Source: Linum tenue
Taxonomy: Eukaryota; Streptophyta; Magnoliopsida; Malpighiales; Linaceae
Length of the DNA: 64,000 nt
Reading direction: 5' to 3'
NCBI GenBank assembly: GCA_946122785.1
Contig: CAMGYJ010000005.1
Location: 40,290,002-40,354,001 of the forward strand
Shown here: in pieces, positions 10,327 to 21,182 of the stretch
Layout of the letters: each line of letters starts with the position of its first letter
Position numbering within the stretch: the stretch's first letter is position 1
Made by a program: the position numbers and the translations under genes
The notes under the pieces: generated by a model
Databases searched by the model: none
The model's input: the letters and a program-made list of their open reading frames with translations, nothing else
What the model was told of the DNA's origin: nothing

Positions 10327-12050
10327 ATGGAGAAGCGGCAGGGATGCCGGAGATTCCTCTCCGCAATGGCCATTTGTTTCATAGCGTTGCCTATTTTGGT
10401 CATCTTGATCCCTGGAATCCATCAGAAAGCGTCCACCTTTGATGTCATTGGGCGATTGTACAAACCGCACCCAGTGGGAGAACGAGCTCAGAATCTCCAT
10501 GGGTTGTCGTCTGATCTGGGTAAGACTGATTTCTTCACTGGGTCTATAAGAGTTTCACAGAATAGCCACCAGGTTGCAGAACCAAGCCAATGCCCACCAC
10601 CTGTTTGATGAATGGTCTCTTTGCTTCAGGGTTTGATGAAAAGTCGTGCTTAAGCAGATTGCAGAGCAGGCGTTACCGCAAATCTGCAACCCAGAGGAAA
10701 CCTTCTGCTTATTTACTCTCCAAACTTCGAAGCTACGAGGCTCTCCATAGGCGTTGTGGCCCTTACACTGAATCCTACAACAGAACTGTACAACTTATCG
10801 GGTCAGGGGATCTCAGTACCTTCAGTAGTACCAATTGTAAATATCTCGTATGGCATCCTGTGCATGGGATAGGAAACAGAATTGTAAGTCTGGCTTCCAC
10901 CTTTCTGTATTGCTTACTAACAGACAGAGTTCTTCTTACTGATCTTGGAGAAGACATGGCTGGCCTCTTCTGTGAGCCATTTCGGGGCTCGTCCTGGGTG
11001 ATGCCTAGGGAGTTTCCTCTCAAGAGCCTTTTCCGTAGGAACGCGTTTAGATTCGCTCACAGTGTTGGCAGTGCTCTGAAGAATGGCACATTGAAAGTGA
11101 CAGAAGATTCCCCAGAAGCACCACCATTCCTTTTTCTGAATCTCTACAAAGGGATCTATGCGGATGCAGATTATTGTTTCTACTGTGATGAAAGCCAGTC
11201 GTTTCTTAGCAGAGTGCCCTGGTTGATTATGCTATCAGATCAATACTTCATGCCTTCCTTCTTCCTCATACCTTCATTCAAACAGGAGGCTAGCAAATTG
11301 TTCCCAGAGAAAGAGGCAGTCTTTTTTCACCTGGTTCATTATCTTGTGCACCCGTCAAATAGGGTTTGGGAGCTGATCACCAGGTTCTATGAAGCAAACC
11401 TTGCTAGTGCGAATGAAAGGATTGGCCTCCAAGTAAGACTCTTCAAAGCCCAATTCCGCACATCTGCTGTTTTTACCGATCAGATTCTGGCTTGCTTGCT
11501 GAACCAAACCCTTCTTCCCGAGATTGACAACCGGAGTCAAGAACTTTCTTCGTCCTCACCTGGAAACCAGACAACAAAAGCTGTCTTGATAACATCCCTG
11601 TACCCTCAATTCTATCAGAACCTCAGCACAATGTACTCCAACAAACCAACTGCAAGCGGTGAAGTGATCAGGTTTTACCAACCGAGTCACGAGGAGAAGC
11701 AGAAATTTGGAGACAGTGAGCATAACATGAAGGCATTGGTTGAGATATATCTGCTGAGCTTGTGTGATAAATTGGTGATCAGCTCAAAGTCGACCTTTGG
11801 CTATGTAGCTCAGGGATTAGGGGATACTCGGGCCTGGATCCTGCGAAGACCAGGACATGGGACCAATGATCCATGTGTGAGAGACCTGTCAACAGATCCA
11901 TGTTTTCACTACCCTCCTTACAGGACCTGCAATGCTGCTGGAAACAACAACAGCAGCTATGTTGATGTTGCTGAACATGTTTCTTATTTGAAGCATTGCG
12001 AGGACCAGAATAGGGGAGTCAAACTAGTTGATGTTCATGAAGAGCTATAG
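10327..12050 (+). CDS. Xyloglucan-type fucosyltransferase (GT37), two exons
   Basis: Read as join(10327-10519, 10630-12050), 537 residues. GT37 enzymes transfer fucose from GDP-fucose to galactose on cell-wall polymers in the Golgi. The protein starts MEKRQGCRRF, has one membrane anchor (about residues 14-31, MAICFIALPILVILIPGI), a short stem, then the GT37 domain from FDEKSCLSR to the end. Conserved blocks are visible: HPVHGIGNRIVSLAS, LFCEPF, the donor-binding NERIGLQVRLF, and STFGYVAQGLGDTRAWIL. The intron (GTAAGA ... TTTGCTTCAG) keeps the frame, but it covers sequence that is exon in the paralogues at 29991 and 36546, and without splicing the frame would stop at 10608. It is the only plus-strand GT37 copy here. 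The exact acceptor substrate cannot be read from sequence. Confidence 0.88.
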
Positions 12051-12059
12051 CAAGAGGTG

Positions 12060-13430
12060 TCATGGTAATTCAGATATTCGATGTTTAGTTTAGTGTGATT
12101 GATTATTTCAGAGGAATAGAGCCAATTTTTGGTGTCGTATCCATGGAGCTTTTCGATGACATTACTGGTTTATTGTTGACAAGTTAAAATGTTTTGTTGT
12201 CTTTGAGAAGTCTAGTTGAAATGTAAGTTTGCAGGATTCTGAAAGGGAAGTCTAATACAGAAAATTCAACTAACAAAAAAAAACAGGTCTTATCACGTTT
12301 GAATTGAAAGTCTTTGGTTGCAAATGTTCTGATCATGTTTCAGAGAACAAAAGGATCGAGAGGAGCACATGTTCTCTTCACATAAATAATTCTTTAGGTT
12401 ACAAACTTGCACCTGACGAGACGATAGATCATAGATCTCCATCAACCTAGGAATTCTTTCAGAGCTTTTTTCAGTTCTCAATCTTAACTGTCGTCTTCTA
12501 TAGCTCTTCCTTCGCTTTTTGTGTCGATCTCCTCTTTCTCCTTGATAACTGCTTCTAACCTCTTCGCAAACTTGTCCCTTGCATACAGCTCCAAAGAGTC
12601 TTCTTGGCAATCACCTCATCTATGGACTCCACTTCCTCTTTTAACCTCTCAATCTCTCCGTCCATGTCAGCCACGTAATGCTTTAGCACATAAATATCAA
12701 AGTTCTTGCATTGCACCTGCACTTCCAGCTCCAAATTCTACCCATATTTAGCTCTAATCCCATTGTCTTTACCGTGCATCTTCACAGCTTTCAAGGTGCT
12801 AACTTAAAAATGGAAAGGTCCTTCGTCTGCATAAGTGAGAACGTAGAGACAGTCCTGTATCCTATCAGGGTAATGTACTCAGCCGTTGTTGTAAAAATAG
12901 TACCTCATGTGCAGCTGCAGCTGCATCTACACGTACACCAGCTTGATGGTGTCCAGAGCTTCATGGAGAAGCGGCTCAAACAACATAGAGTTGTCTTTGC
13001 ATCCTCCTCCAGTGCTTGGGCCATTGCAGCAAGTCACCGGTCGTCGTGCTGGCTCGCAAGTTTCATGAAATGGTTGTTGTGCGTAGCTTGTAGGAGCAAC
13101 CGAGGTGGACGATGGTTTGGTGGTTAAAGGGACCAGCTCCAGCTTCACGAATAGGGTTACTGGATCAGCATCCATATCCCTCCCAGTACCCTAGCACTTG
13201 TGGTACTCTTTCATCAGGTCTGCATCCCAGTGGTAGTAGATGTATCCTCCAGTGCCACTTTCTCCATCGATGGCCGTATGTTATTAACTGTTGCGACGCA
13301 AATGCCAATGGCAATGTAGTTAACTCGATTCAAGTCACCTGGTATTTACATTAGTCAGTCCCCCAGGTTGGGTACGGGTACTACTTCACTACTTGCTGTG
13401 TTCCCTTCCATGTCCAGTGCATCAATTCAA
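12060..13430. other. Intergenic region between the GT37 gene and the TNL, with coding relics
   Basis: 12060-12300 is the 3' flank of the GT37 gene. The remainder contains broken minus-strand reading frames downstream of the TNL stop. One (12510-12700) has coiled-coil character and is listed separately. 12927-13330 has short minus-strand pieces with no recognised domain. They may be a decayed former 3' part of the TNL or of a neighbouring gene. Confidence 0.4.
12485..12720 (-). pseudogene. Relic encoding a charged coiled-coil segment
   Basis: On the minus strand one frame reads MDGEIERLKEEVESIDEVIA (from about 12668). After a shift of frame near 12610 it continues LELYARDKFAKRLEAVIKEK and ends at a stop near 12490. 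The spacing of Leu, Ile and Val among Glu and Lys is heptad-like. I do not recognise the parent protein. A single frameshift separates two otherwise coherent halves, which argues for a real former gene over chance. Confidence 0.45.
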
Positions 13431-13431
13431 G

Positions 13432-16400
13432 TCACATTAGGTACTTCTGATGTAATTCCGACATGCCATCCATCAACCCCGGAGCAGATATGGGATCGTG
13501 CACCCCCAGTACTTCCAAGGATTTTAATTCCTGGAGGCCCTTGATTTCAGTCAACCGCCTGCACTGTCTAATATCCAAGTGCTTCAGATATTTTAGACCA
13601 GATAAATCTGACAGCTGCTTGATTGACTTGCAATGTGACATAGCTAGCAGTTCCAACCATTCCAACCTCTCGACTCCTATGACCTCCTTCAACTGCGTAC
13701 ATTTGCTAATATTCAAGTATCTGAGGTACTCAAGAATAGATAGATCAGGCAACTTGCTAACTGACTTGCACCTCGACATCGCTAGCACTTGCAAAGATTC
13801 CAAACTCTCAAGTCCTGTAACCTCGGTCAGTTGTGTGCATCCGCTGATGTTTAACAGTGTCAGATTCTTGAGTGCTGATAGATCAGGCAACCTCACAATT
13901 GATGCACAGTCATTCAACTTTAGCCGTACCAGCGACTCCAGTCTTTCTAGCCCCATCACCTCCGTCACTTTTGTGCATCCTATGATATCCATATTTGTCA
14001 GTTTCGTGAGACCACATAAATTTGGCAACTTCAGAATTGATGTGCACCAGGAAATGTTGAGCCGTTGCAATGAATTCAAACCATCTATCCCGCAATCCTC
14101 CGTCGACGTCAACGACCTGCATTCACTAATACTCAAACAGTTCAACTTTTTGAGGTGACACAGATTTGGCAGCTTCTTCATTGACGTGCAGCGGTGCAGT
14201 TCTAATCGTTCTAGCGATTCCAACAGGTCGAGCTCTTCCATCTCGGTCAATTGTCTGCCAGACCAAATTCTTAGGTTCTTCAAATTCTTGAGGGTAGATA
14301 GACCCGACAGCTTCTGAATGGAGGTGCAATATGAAATATCTAACTCTTCTAACGACTGCAATGTGTCAAACCCTGTAATCTCAGTCAATTGCTGGCATCC
14401 TGAAATAGTTATAACATGTAGTTTACCAAGACCAGCAAGATGAAGGATTCGGATTCCTGGGACAGATGTAGTATCTGAACCACCACCTGGGGTTTCCTCA
14501 ACAGCTAAGTTCTTCAGGTTGCCTAACTTGGACAAAGAAGAAAGACGTAGTAGTAGTGTTTCTAGTGCCTGAAAGTTTGTCAGTTTCAAAGTTTGCAGTG
14601 CTTGCAGAGATTGAAGAAGTTCTTCAACACTAGCTAACTTGGGACAGCAACTTACTTCTAAATGTGTTAAAGAAGACTCTCCCATGGATGCATCCAGCCC
14701 TTGGATTTCAAACAGGGCCCAACAACTACGAATCACTAATGTGTGTAACTTGGTCAGATTGGAAATACTTGGCAGTTTCTCCAGTGCACCACAGTAGACC
14801 ACAGTAAGCCGTTGCAATAGCACTAAATTTTCTAGACCGTCGAGACTTTTAAGGTTTGGCGCATCAGATATTGCAAAAGCTTCCAACATTTTCAGCTGTC
14901 CAACACCATGTATCTCATCTACCTGGACTGACCGAAGTCGTAGTTCGATTAAATTACTCAGATTTGCAAGGTCCGGCAGTGTCTCCAATTGCATACAAGA
15001 AACCACAAGGCTGTTTAGAGATGATGGGAGCTTGGCAACCGAGTCTCCCATGATTCCATTACTACTATTACTACCTGCAACTGACTCCACTTGCAGTAAT
15101 AGACTCTTGCAGTGGGAAAAAGATACTGTCAGTTTCTTCAACTTGGTTAGGTGCAGCCATATATCTCCAGGAATTTCAGGCGCTCCGTGACAATGCTGAA
15201 AGCATAGATCTTCCAAGTCCTTGAGCTCCAACAGATTGGGAACACTGGGGGACGAAAGCCACAGCTTCTTTAAACTTGTGGGGAGTGCAGGCAATTCCAC
15301 TCGCGATAAGATCAACATCAAGATTTCCAGAGAGTTTAAATTACCAATACCAGCAGGCATTTCGGTCAAATTGGAAGCATCGATCTCCTCCAGGTCTTGA
15401 AGCATTTGAATATCACCTTTCAACTCTGTTATCTTGCTACTCGAGAGCCTCAGCAGTTTCAAATTCTTGAAATTGCCAATATGCAGTTCCCCTCCCATCT
15501 TAGTACAGAGCTCAAGATTTATCACCTCTAGTCTGCCACAGGATGACAAGTCCGGAGCTTTCACCAAGTCCTCGCATTGCCGTAGATTTACCACTTTCAG
15601 CTTCTTACCTTCCTCCTGTACCATTACAGTCACAATCTATTTTTACCACACTCAAGTAAACATATATTGTTCTTGACATGCTAGGAAAAATAAAAGATAG
15701 GAGAGATTGATTAGCGTACCTTAACTCTTTTCCAGCCTTTCCAATCATCCCTAACGTAGGATCCTTCCAAATTAAGAATTATGACTTTCTTCAGGTTAAC
15801 ATCAGTTGGAATTGAACGACAGAGGCACAACTGAAGCCATCGTATATTTGGAAGAATCTTACTGAAATCTCCCGTCATTCTGCCACCCCTCACTTCAAGA
15901 AACCTTACCCCTGATAAATTCCTAAATTCTTCATCCGTCAACTTCAGAACATCTCGATCTCCCAAGTTGACTCTAAGAACTTCTACCTTGTCATTTCCCT
16001 ACAATATGAAATCACCCAAGTATCAAACAAGTAGCTATCTAACTTACATGTATTAAATGAAAGTTAAAAGATGAGATGTACGCATGGATAATATAATCAA
16101 AATGCAAATAGAAATACCTTTCCATTTTCTAACATATCCAACGCCTCTTCCTCAGACCATATCCTACTACGTTTCCATGACTGCTTGATATTTTCTTCGC
16201 GAACAATAGCTCGACCAAGGTCTCTAATGTGGTCATGCATCCAGAATTGGTTCCTCTCATCAATTCTTAACAAGGATCTAAGGATAAGACTGCTAACACT
16301 ACTTTCTGGATAAAACTTGCAGTCATTCCACATGTAAAAGGGTAATTCTTTAGTTTTCCCAACGAAGAAACAAGCAATATCCAAAAAGATATCTTTTTCA

Positions 16401-17903
16401 GCGGGAGTTAAATCATTATAACTTATTTTCAATATCTCATGCACCCTAGTATCAGAAGGTCTTTCCTTTAATTCCTCCAACTTTTCTTGCCAAACTCTTT
16501 TCTCTTTGCGAAACAAAAGCGATCCTATGACTTTTAAAGCTAGAGGAAGTCCTGCAGCAGCTTTTACAAATTCCTCACAAAGAATTTCTTTTTCTTCTTG
16601 ATGATCACCCACTCCAAATGCATGTTTTCTAAAAAGTTGAAAAGAATCAATGCGAGTCATTACTTTGGCTTCGAACAACCTACATTCTTCAAAGAAGTCT
16701 AAAACCCTTATGTCTCTTGTTGTCATAATAAACCGACTTTCTATGGAAAAATCTCGTAAGTTTCCAAAAATGTTGTCAAACTCAAACCTCCTGTCTACAT
16801 TATCGAGAACAATTAAAACCTTATACTTGCAAACTTTATCTCTAATTATGTGAATCCCTTCGCTAGTATCTTTAACATGGCTATCATGCCTCATAATGCT
16901 AGAAATGATCTTGTTTTGCAAAGTAACAGCACCATCATTCTTCAACAATGTTTCCCGTATATCCTCTAGAAAGCAAGAACGTTCGAACCGTGAAGAGACA
17001 TCGTTATAAACAGCTTTGCTTATGGTGGTCTTGCCAATACCACCCATACCGTAAATCCCAACAATTTTCACACCCTTGGAGTCCAAGTCCAGCAAATCCC
17101 TCACTTCTTTTACGTGTGATTCAACACCAATCAACTCATCAGTTACTATCCTATAATTTCCCATCAGATGTGACCACACGTGAGAGAAAATCTTGTCTAT
17201 CACGGCTCCTTGTCTGGAAATTGAACACGAGTATGACATCACCGAATCTTCAAGAAAAGAGGAACAGAGAAGGAAAATGAGAACGTTACCCGTCGGATTC
17301 GGTCACATGCCATCCTTTCATATGGCTGACCACTTGGAGAGCTTCCTTCCATTCCTTTACCGTCTCTGCATCATGTTTCCGACTGTGCTGTCGAAATGCT
17401 CGACTATAAGAACCCTCTTGGCGCCGAGCATCCCTAGGCTCCACGAAATAGAAAATGGGCAATAAGATGTGGCCTTGGTTTTGATTCAAGGATTTCACCA
17501 TGAGAGAGAGCTCCTCAAGGCACCATTTACTGGAAGCATATCCTTGGGAAAGGATTGGAATGTAGATTTTGGATTCCTGGATAGCCTGGACGAGCGAAGG
17601 CGCAATCTTCTCGCCCTTTCGGAGCCCTTCATCATCAAAGAAGGTGCGAATCTTGGAATGGTCAAGGAAGTGGTAGAGAGAATCCGCAAAAGTTGTTCGC
17701 ACGTCGGGACCTCTGAAGCTCAGGAAAACCTCGTAGTTTCCAGCCGGGAGAGGCCGCGTAGAAGAATCAAAGTCAGACAAAGAAGAGTTGGACTCGGAGG
17801 AGGGTTTGGAGCTGGAGTTCTTCTTCTGACGCCGGTAAAGAATGGAAACAGCAGCTAGTAAAAGTGCGGCCGTGGCCAGAAACGAAGGCCAGTTTGTGTC
17901 CAT
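13432..17903 (-). CDS. TIR-NBS-LRR disease resistance protein (L6-like), four exons
   Basis: The exons are 17903-17290, 17213-16118, 15998-15720 and 15636-13432; all junctions are GT-AG and the total is 1397 residues. Such receptors detect pathogen effectors and trigger NADase-dependent immunity. An N-terminal hydrophobic anchor (about residues 7-22) precedes the TIR domain (about 57-200, YEVFLSFRGPDVR, SKWCLEEL with the catalytic Glu). The NB-ARC region has the P-loop GIYGMGGIGKTT, kinase-2 VLIVLDNVD, SRFIMTTRD, AAGLPLALKVIGS and the MHD motif FWMHDH. From about 570 on it is leucine-rich repeats. Kinase-2 has Asn where Asp is usual in the second acidic position. The last 350 residues are 46-residue repeats. 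Every domain is intact, so the gene looks functional. Start: first ATG before the anchor. Confidence 0.92.
13460..14460 (-). repeat. 46-residue (138-bp) tandem LRR units in the TNL gene
   Basis: The C-terminal part of the TNL is built from about seven units of the form LPDLSALKNLTLLNISGCTQ, then LTEVTGLESLESLQVLAMSR and CKSVSK. Each unit is 46 residues, i.e. two LRRs. Similarity between neighbours is high enough to see at protein level over the whole stretch. Units of this kind expand and contract by unequal exchange. Confidence 0.85.
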
Positions 17904-19839
17904 TAGAATTTAGAAATGATCTTCCAAATTGAGGAGATCTAGCTGGTCAATGCTTTCTTTCCCTCACTATAAAGTATAAAGGTTGCAGTCTTGCTCTTGC
18001 ATAGACCTTTTGGGTTTTGAGTTTTGACTATATTGTCAAATCAGTTTATATTAGTAATGACAATAGGTTTATACTTTGTATTAGTAGTTTAGGATTGTTA
18101 AACCGGTTTATATTATTGTGTCAATTTAGTCAGTGATATGATTTGACTTGTGATATAATTAGTTTGTGTGGTTCATATTGGCTTAATGGCTTAATATAAT
18201 ATGTAATTTTATAAAACATTAGTAACATCAAATAAATATTAATTTTAAAGATAATTTCAGTATAATCTATATTTTTGTTTAAATATAATATAATATAATT
18301 GTTCCAAATTAAAATCCAAATACTCATATTTAAATACAATATTTAACGTCAAAACACAAACTTTTATACTTGATACACCAAATAATATCAATATTAGCTT
18401 TCAAACTCATGAAATTAATCACAAATTAATTTTTAAAGCAATCATGTCTGTCATACTGGTGGTATCCATACCAGTTTCATTACCGATACCGATTGAACCA
18501 GGTTCAATCGGCTGGCACTCCACCGGCGTGACAACCATGTTGTAGGCAGGTTTAGCAAGCTATATGTTCCGAGGGTAGATTAATGCCACTTCATTTCGTT
18601 AACTAGGGTGGGCGTGCGGGTGGTGAATCTGCGGTTGGATATCGACCTACCCTTAAATAACCCAAATCGCAATGGGTGGGTGATTGATGTGGGTGAATCG
18701 TGGATGAAATTTTTTATATCCTCACTCTTATTTGGGTGATTGGTGGGTAGGTTGTGACTCACCCGAATAACCCGCATTTTATGTTTACATAGAAACAAGG
18801 ATTTTCTTGTTTATACTATCAATAATCATCGTACTTCCTAAACACACCACACACTAATCATCAACTTCTAAAGGTGAGAACAAAGAATTTTTTTTCACTA
18901 CTAATCTACTATTGGTTACAATATTCTGTAATGTTCATTTGATATTAGGATGGAAATTATTGATGGTTAATTTTTCTACAAAATTGATTGATGAACGAAT
19001 GAAAGATTTGATACCTTTGCTAAGAAATGAAATCAATACGCGTAAAGAGCCTTGGATCTCTAAACATAAGTGGTTAATGATTTGTTTTCTTTGTCGACTA
19101 AAAATTCATTTGAAGTGGCCAATTGAAGAATTTATATGAGGTGTAAAAACATTTCACATCACAAGTGCTAGATGATTCCAAAGAAGATAGAGTGGAAAGT
19201 GTCTAAATTGTTATTGTCTTAATAATTTGAAGGAATTTATAACAAGTATTAGTTAACTTGCCTAATAACTAGTTGAATAATTATTTTTGCGAGATATCCA
19301 ACACCCATCAAACTATTCCGAAAAAGAATACTGGTGGATAGCGGGTGACAATTGTATCAAGTTGTTAATAAGCAGGTGAGTCAATTTTTTATCAAAATTC
19401 ACTGAACACATCCACAATTTTAACAAAATTTGTAAAGAAAGTGAGAAGCTATTTAACATCAAATGAATTACCCTATATTTTACTGATAGCGAACTAGTAC
19501 CGTGAAGGAAGAGTGAAAAAAACCCCATTAGGAAGTGAAATAGAACATGAACCGTAAGCTCCCAAGTAGTGGGAGGAGACGGAATTTGATCACGCGCATG
19601 TTGAAGAATGAGTTGGTGACTCATAGGCAATAATGGATTGGTTGATGGAAACCCATTGGAGCCGTAGCGAAAGCTAGTCTTCATAGGGAAATTGGACACC
19701 TAACGATTATAGAGCTTGGACCCAACTGCCGCCTGGACCTTGCCACTTCCAAGAGATAAAAATCTAACAGGTTATCCCAAGATATCATAACCAATGTGTC
19801 ATATCCTCATGATGCACATTGGGATGGTAAAAGCCCCCA
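17904..19839. other. Non-coding region upstream of the TNL gene
   Basis: 17904-18020 is the TNL promoter and 5' UTR. Beyond it the sequence is AT-rich. 18460-18560 has ACCGATACC/GGTTCAATCGG words, 18600-18790 has GGGTGG/CACCC words typical of the ends of non-autonomous hAT elements, and 19560-19839 looks like old retroelement sequence. No reading frame has a recognisable domain. Confidence 0.4.
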
Positions 19840-19919
19840 ATCTAAATTGGGAAAAAAATCCCAAAGTACACTAGTTCTTAAAAAAAATTCCCAAAATACA
19901 TAAGTTATAAAAACAAATT

Positions 19920-20210
19920 CCAAAAATACACATGTTTCACATTCACAGTTTTTGACAAACGCAGTGAATATAATCACCGCGTTTGACAAAAACGGTTAAC
20001 ATTTCACCATTTTTTAATAAAACGATGATGTGTTCACCGTCTTTAACTAAAGCGGTGAAGTGTTCACCACGTTTAACAAAAACGATGAAGACATCACCGT
20101 GTAAATTAAAAGCGGTAAATACGTCACTGTTTTAGGGCAAAGCGGGGAACATCTTCACTGTCCTAGGTTACGGCGGTGATTGTTTCCCACGTTTCCCACC
20201 CCTGGTAGGT
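19920..20210. repeat. MULE left TIR interior: repeated short palindromes around CACCG/CGGTGA
   Basis: Within and beside both TIRs, phrases such as TTCACCGTnTTTnACnAAAnCGGTGAA recur about every 36-40 bp (left 19935-20190 and 20945-21020; right 24950-25380). Each unit is itself nearly self-complementary, so the TIR is an array of small hairpins. This is visible directly; a role as multiple transposase sites is inference. Confidence 0.75.
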
Positions 20211-20219
20211 GAAAATTAG

Positions 20220-20942
20220 GTCACAACTGTACATGGCGCTGGGCCGTGCTTGGGCCGGCACGGCACAGGCACGCTTCAGGCCCATTTATTTCGTGTCGTG
20301 CCATGCAAGCCCATTTGTTAACTTTGCTAGGCCCGGCCCAGGCCCGGGCACGGTTCGAATCGTGTCGTGCCTATTCGTGCTCGTGCCATGCTCGTATTCG
20401 TGTTTAATGAAAAGGACGAAAACAAAAGAGAGAATGAAAAAGAAGATGAAAATTGGACGGAGGAAGATAGTATTAGCCGATAATGTTTGAGAAAAGTAAC
20501 AAATAAGGGGGAAAAGAAAATTGGAAGTATAGCGAGTGTGATTTGGATTTGTTTAATTCTTTGTCCATTTTTATTTATGTTAGTAATTACATATATATCT
20601 TTATGACACTTCTAACAACAACAAATAATTATTTTTCTATTTGTGTTTTGTAATATTTGAACCTATAATTCTTTTTATATTTATTTTCTATCAAATAAAT
20701 ATTATTTTCGTGCCATGTTCGTTCTTATACTCAATAAAGTCTCGAAAATATTAGGCCCGACACGGTCCACTTATATACCGTATCGTGCCCGTGCCCATGA
20801 TGTTTAGGCCCGGCAAGGCCCATAAATTATTCGTGCTCGTGCCGGGCTGGCCCATTTATTTCGTGCTCGTGTCGTGCTCTAACCGTGCCGTGTCGTGCTA
20901 GCCCGTGGGCGGCACGGCCCGGTGCCCACGTACAGTCACAAC
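20220..20942. mobile_element. Non-autonomous hAT element inside the MULE
   Basis: The element is 20228-20934 (707 bp). Its ends TGTACATGG and the complement CCACGTACA are inverted repeats with one mismatch. The flanking 8-bp direct repeats GTCACAAC at 20220-20227 and 20935-20942 are perfect. Subterminal DNA is full of GGGCCGTGC / GCACGGCCC words, a composition common in plant hAT ends. It has no coding capacity. It landed between the left TIR and the transposase of the MULE. Confidence 0.88.
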
Positions 20943-21025
20943 CACCTAATGTTCACCATTTGAGACAAACGCGGTGATTTTGTTCACCGTTTGAGACAAA
21001 GGCGGTGAATGCTGGCCGATTTTTC

Positions 21026-21033
21026 TTTAAATA
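21026..21033 (+). promoter_or_regulatory. Possible TATA box for the MULE transposase
   Basis: TTTAAATA lies about 150 bp upstream of the transposase ATG (21183), just inside the left TIR array. The position fits a core promoter; function is inferred. Confidence 0.35.
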
Positions 21034-21182
21034 CCACTCCCACCAGCAGTTGTAAAAATGTAGCCTAATGGTTGTATTTAGTAGTTATATTGTTATGTTA
21101 CGAATTACTTATCGTTGCAAATATGGCCGATGTTATGAATTACTGGAATTAAGCTAATAGTTACTTATTGTAAATTGTAGAT

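Noticed and set aside
13463..14158. A 231-codon plus-strand frame opposite the TNL
   Set aside because: It is the mirror of the repetitive LRR coding sequence; its periodicity comes from the real gene.
18912..19139. A small gene (75 codons, plus strand)
   Set aside because: AT-rich, no recognised domain and no neighbouring exon support.
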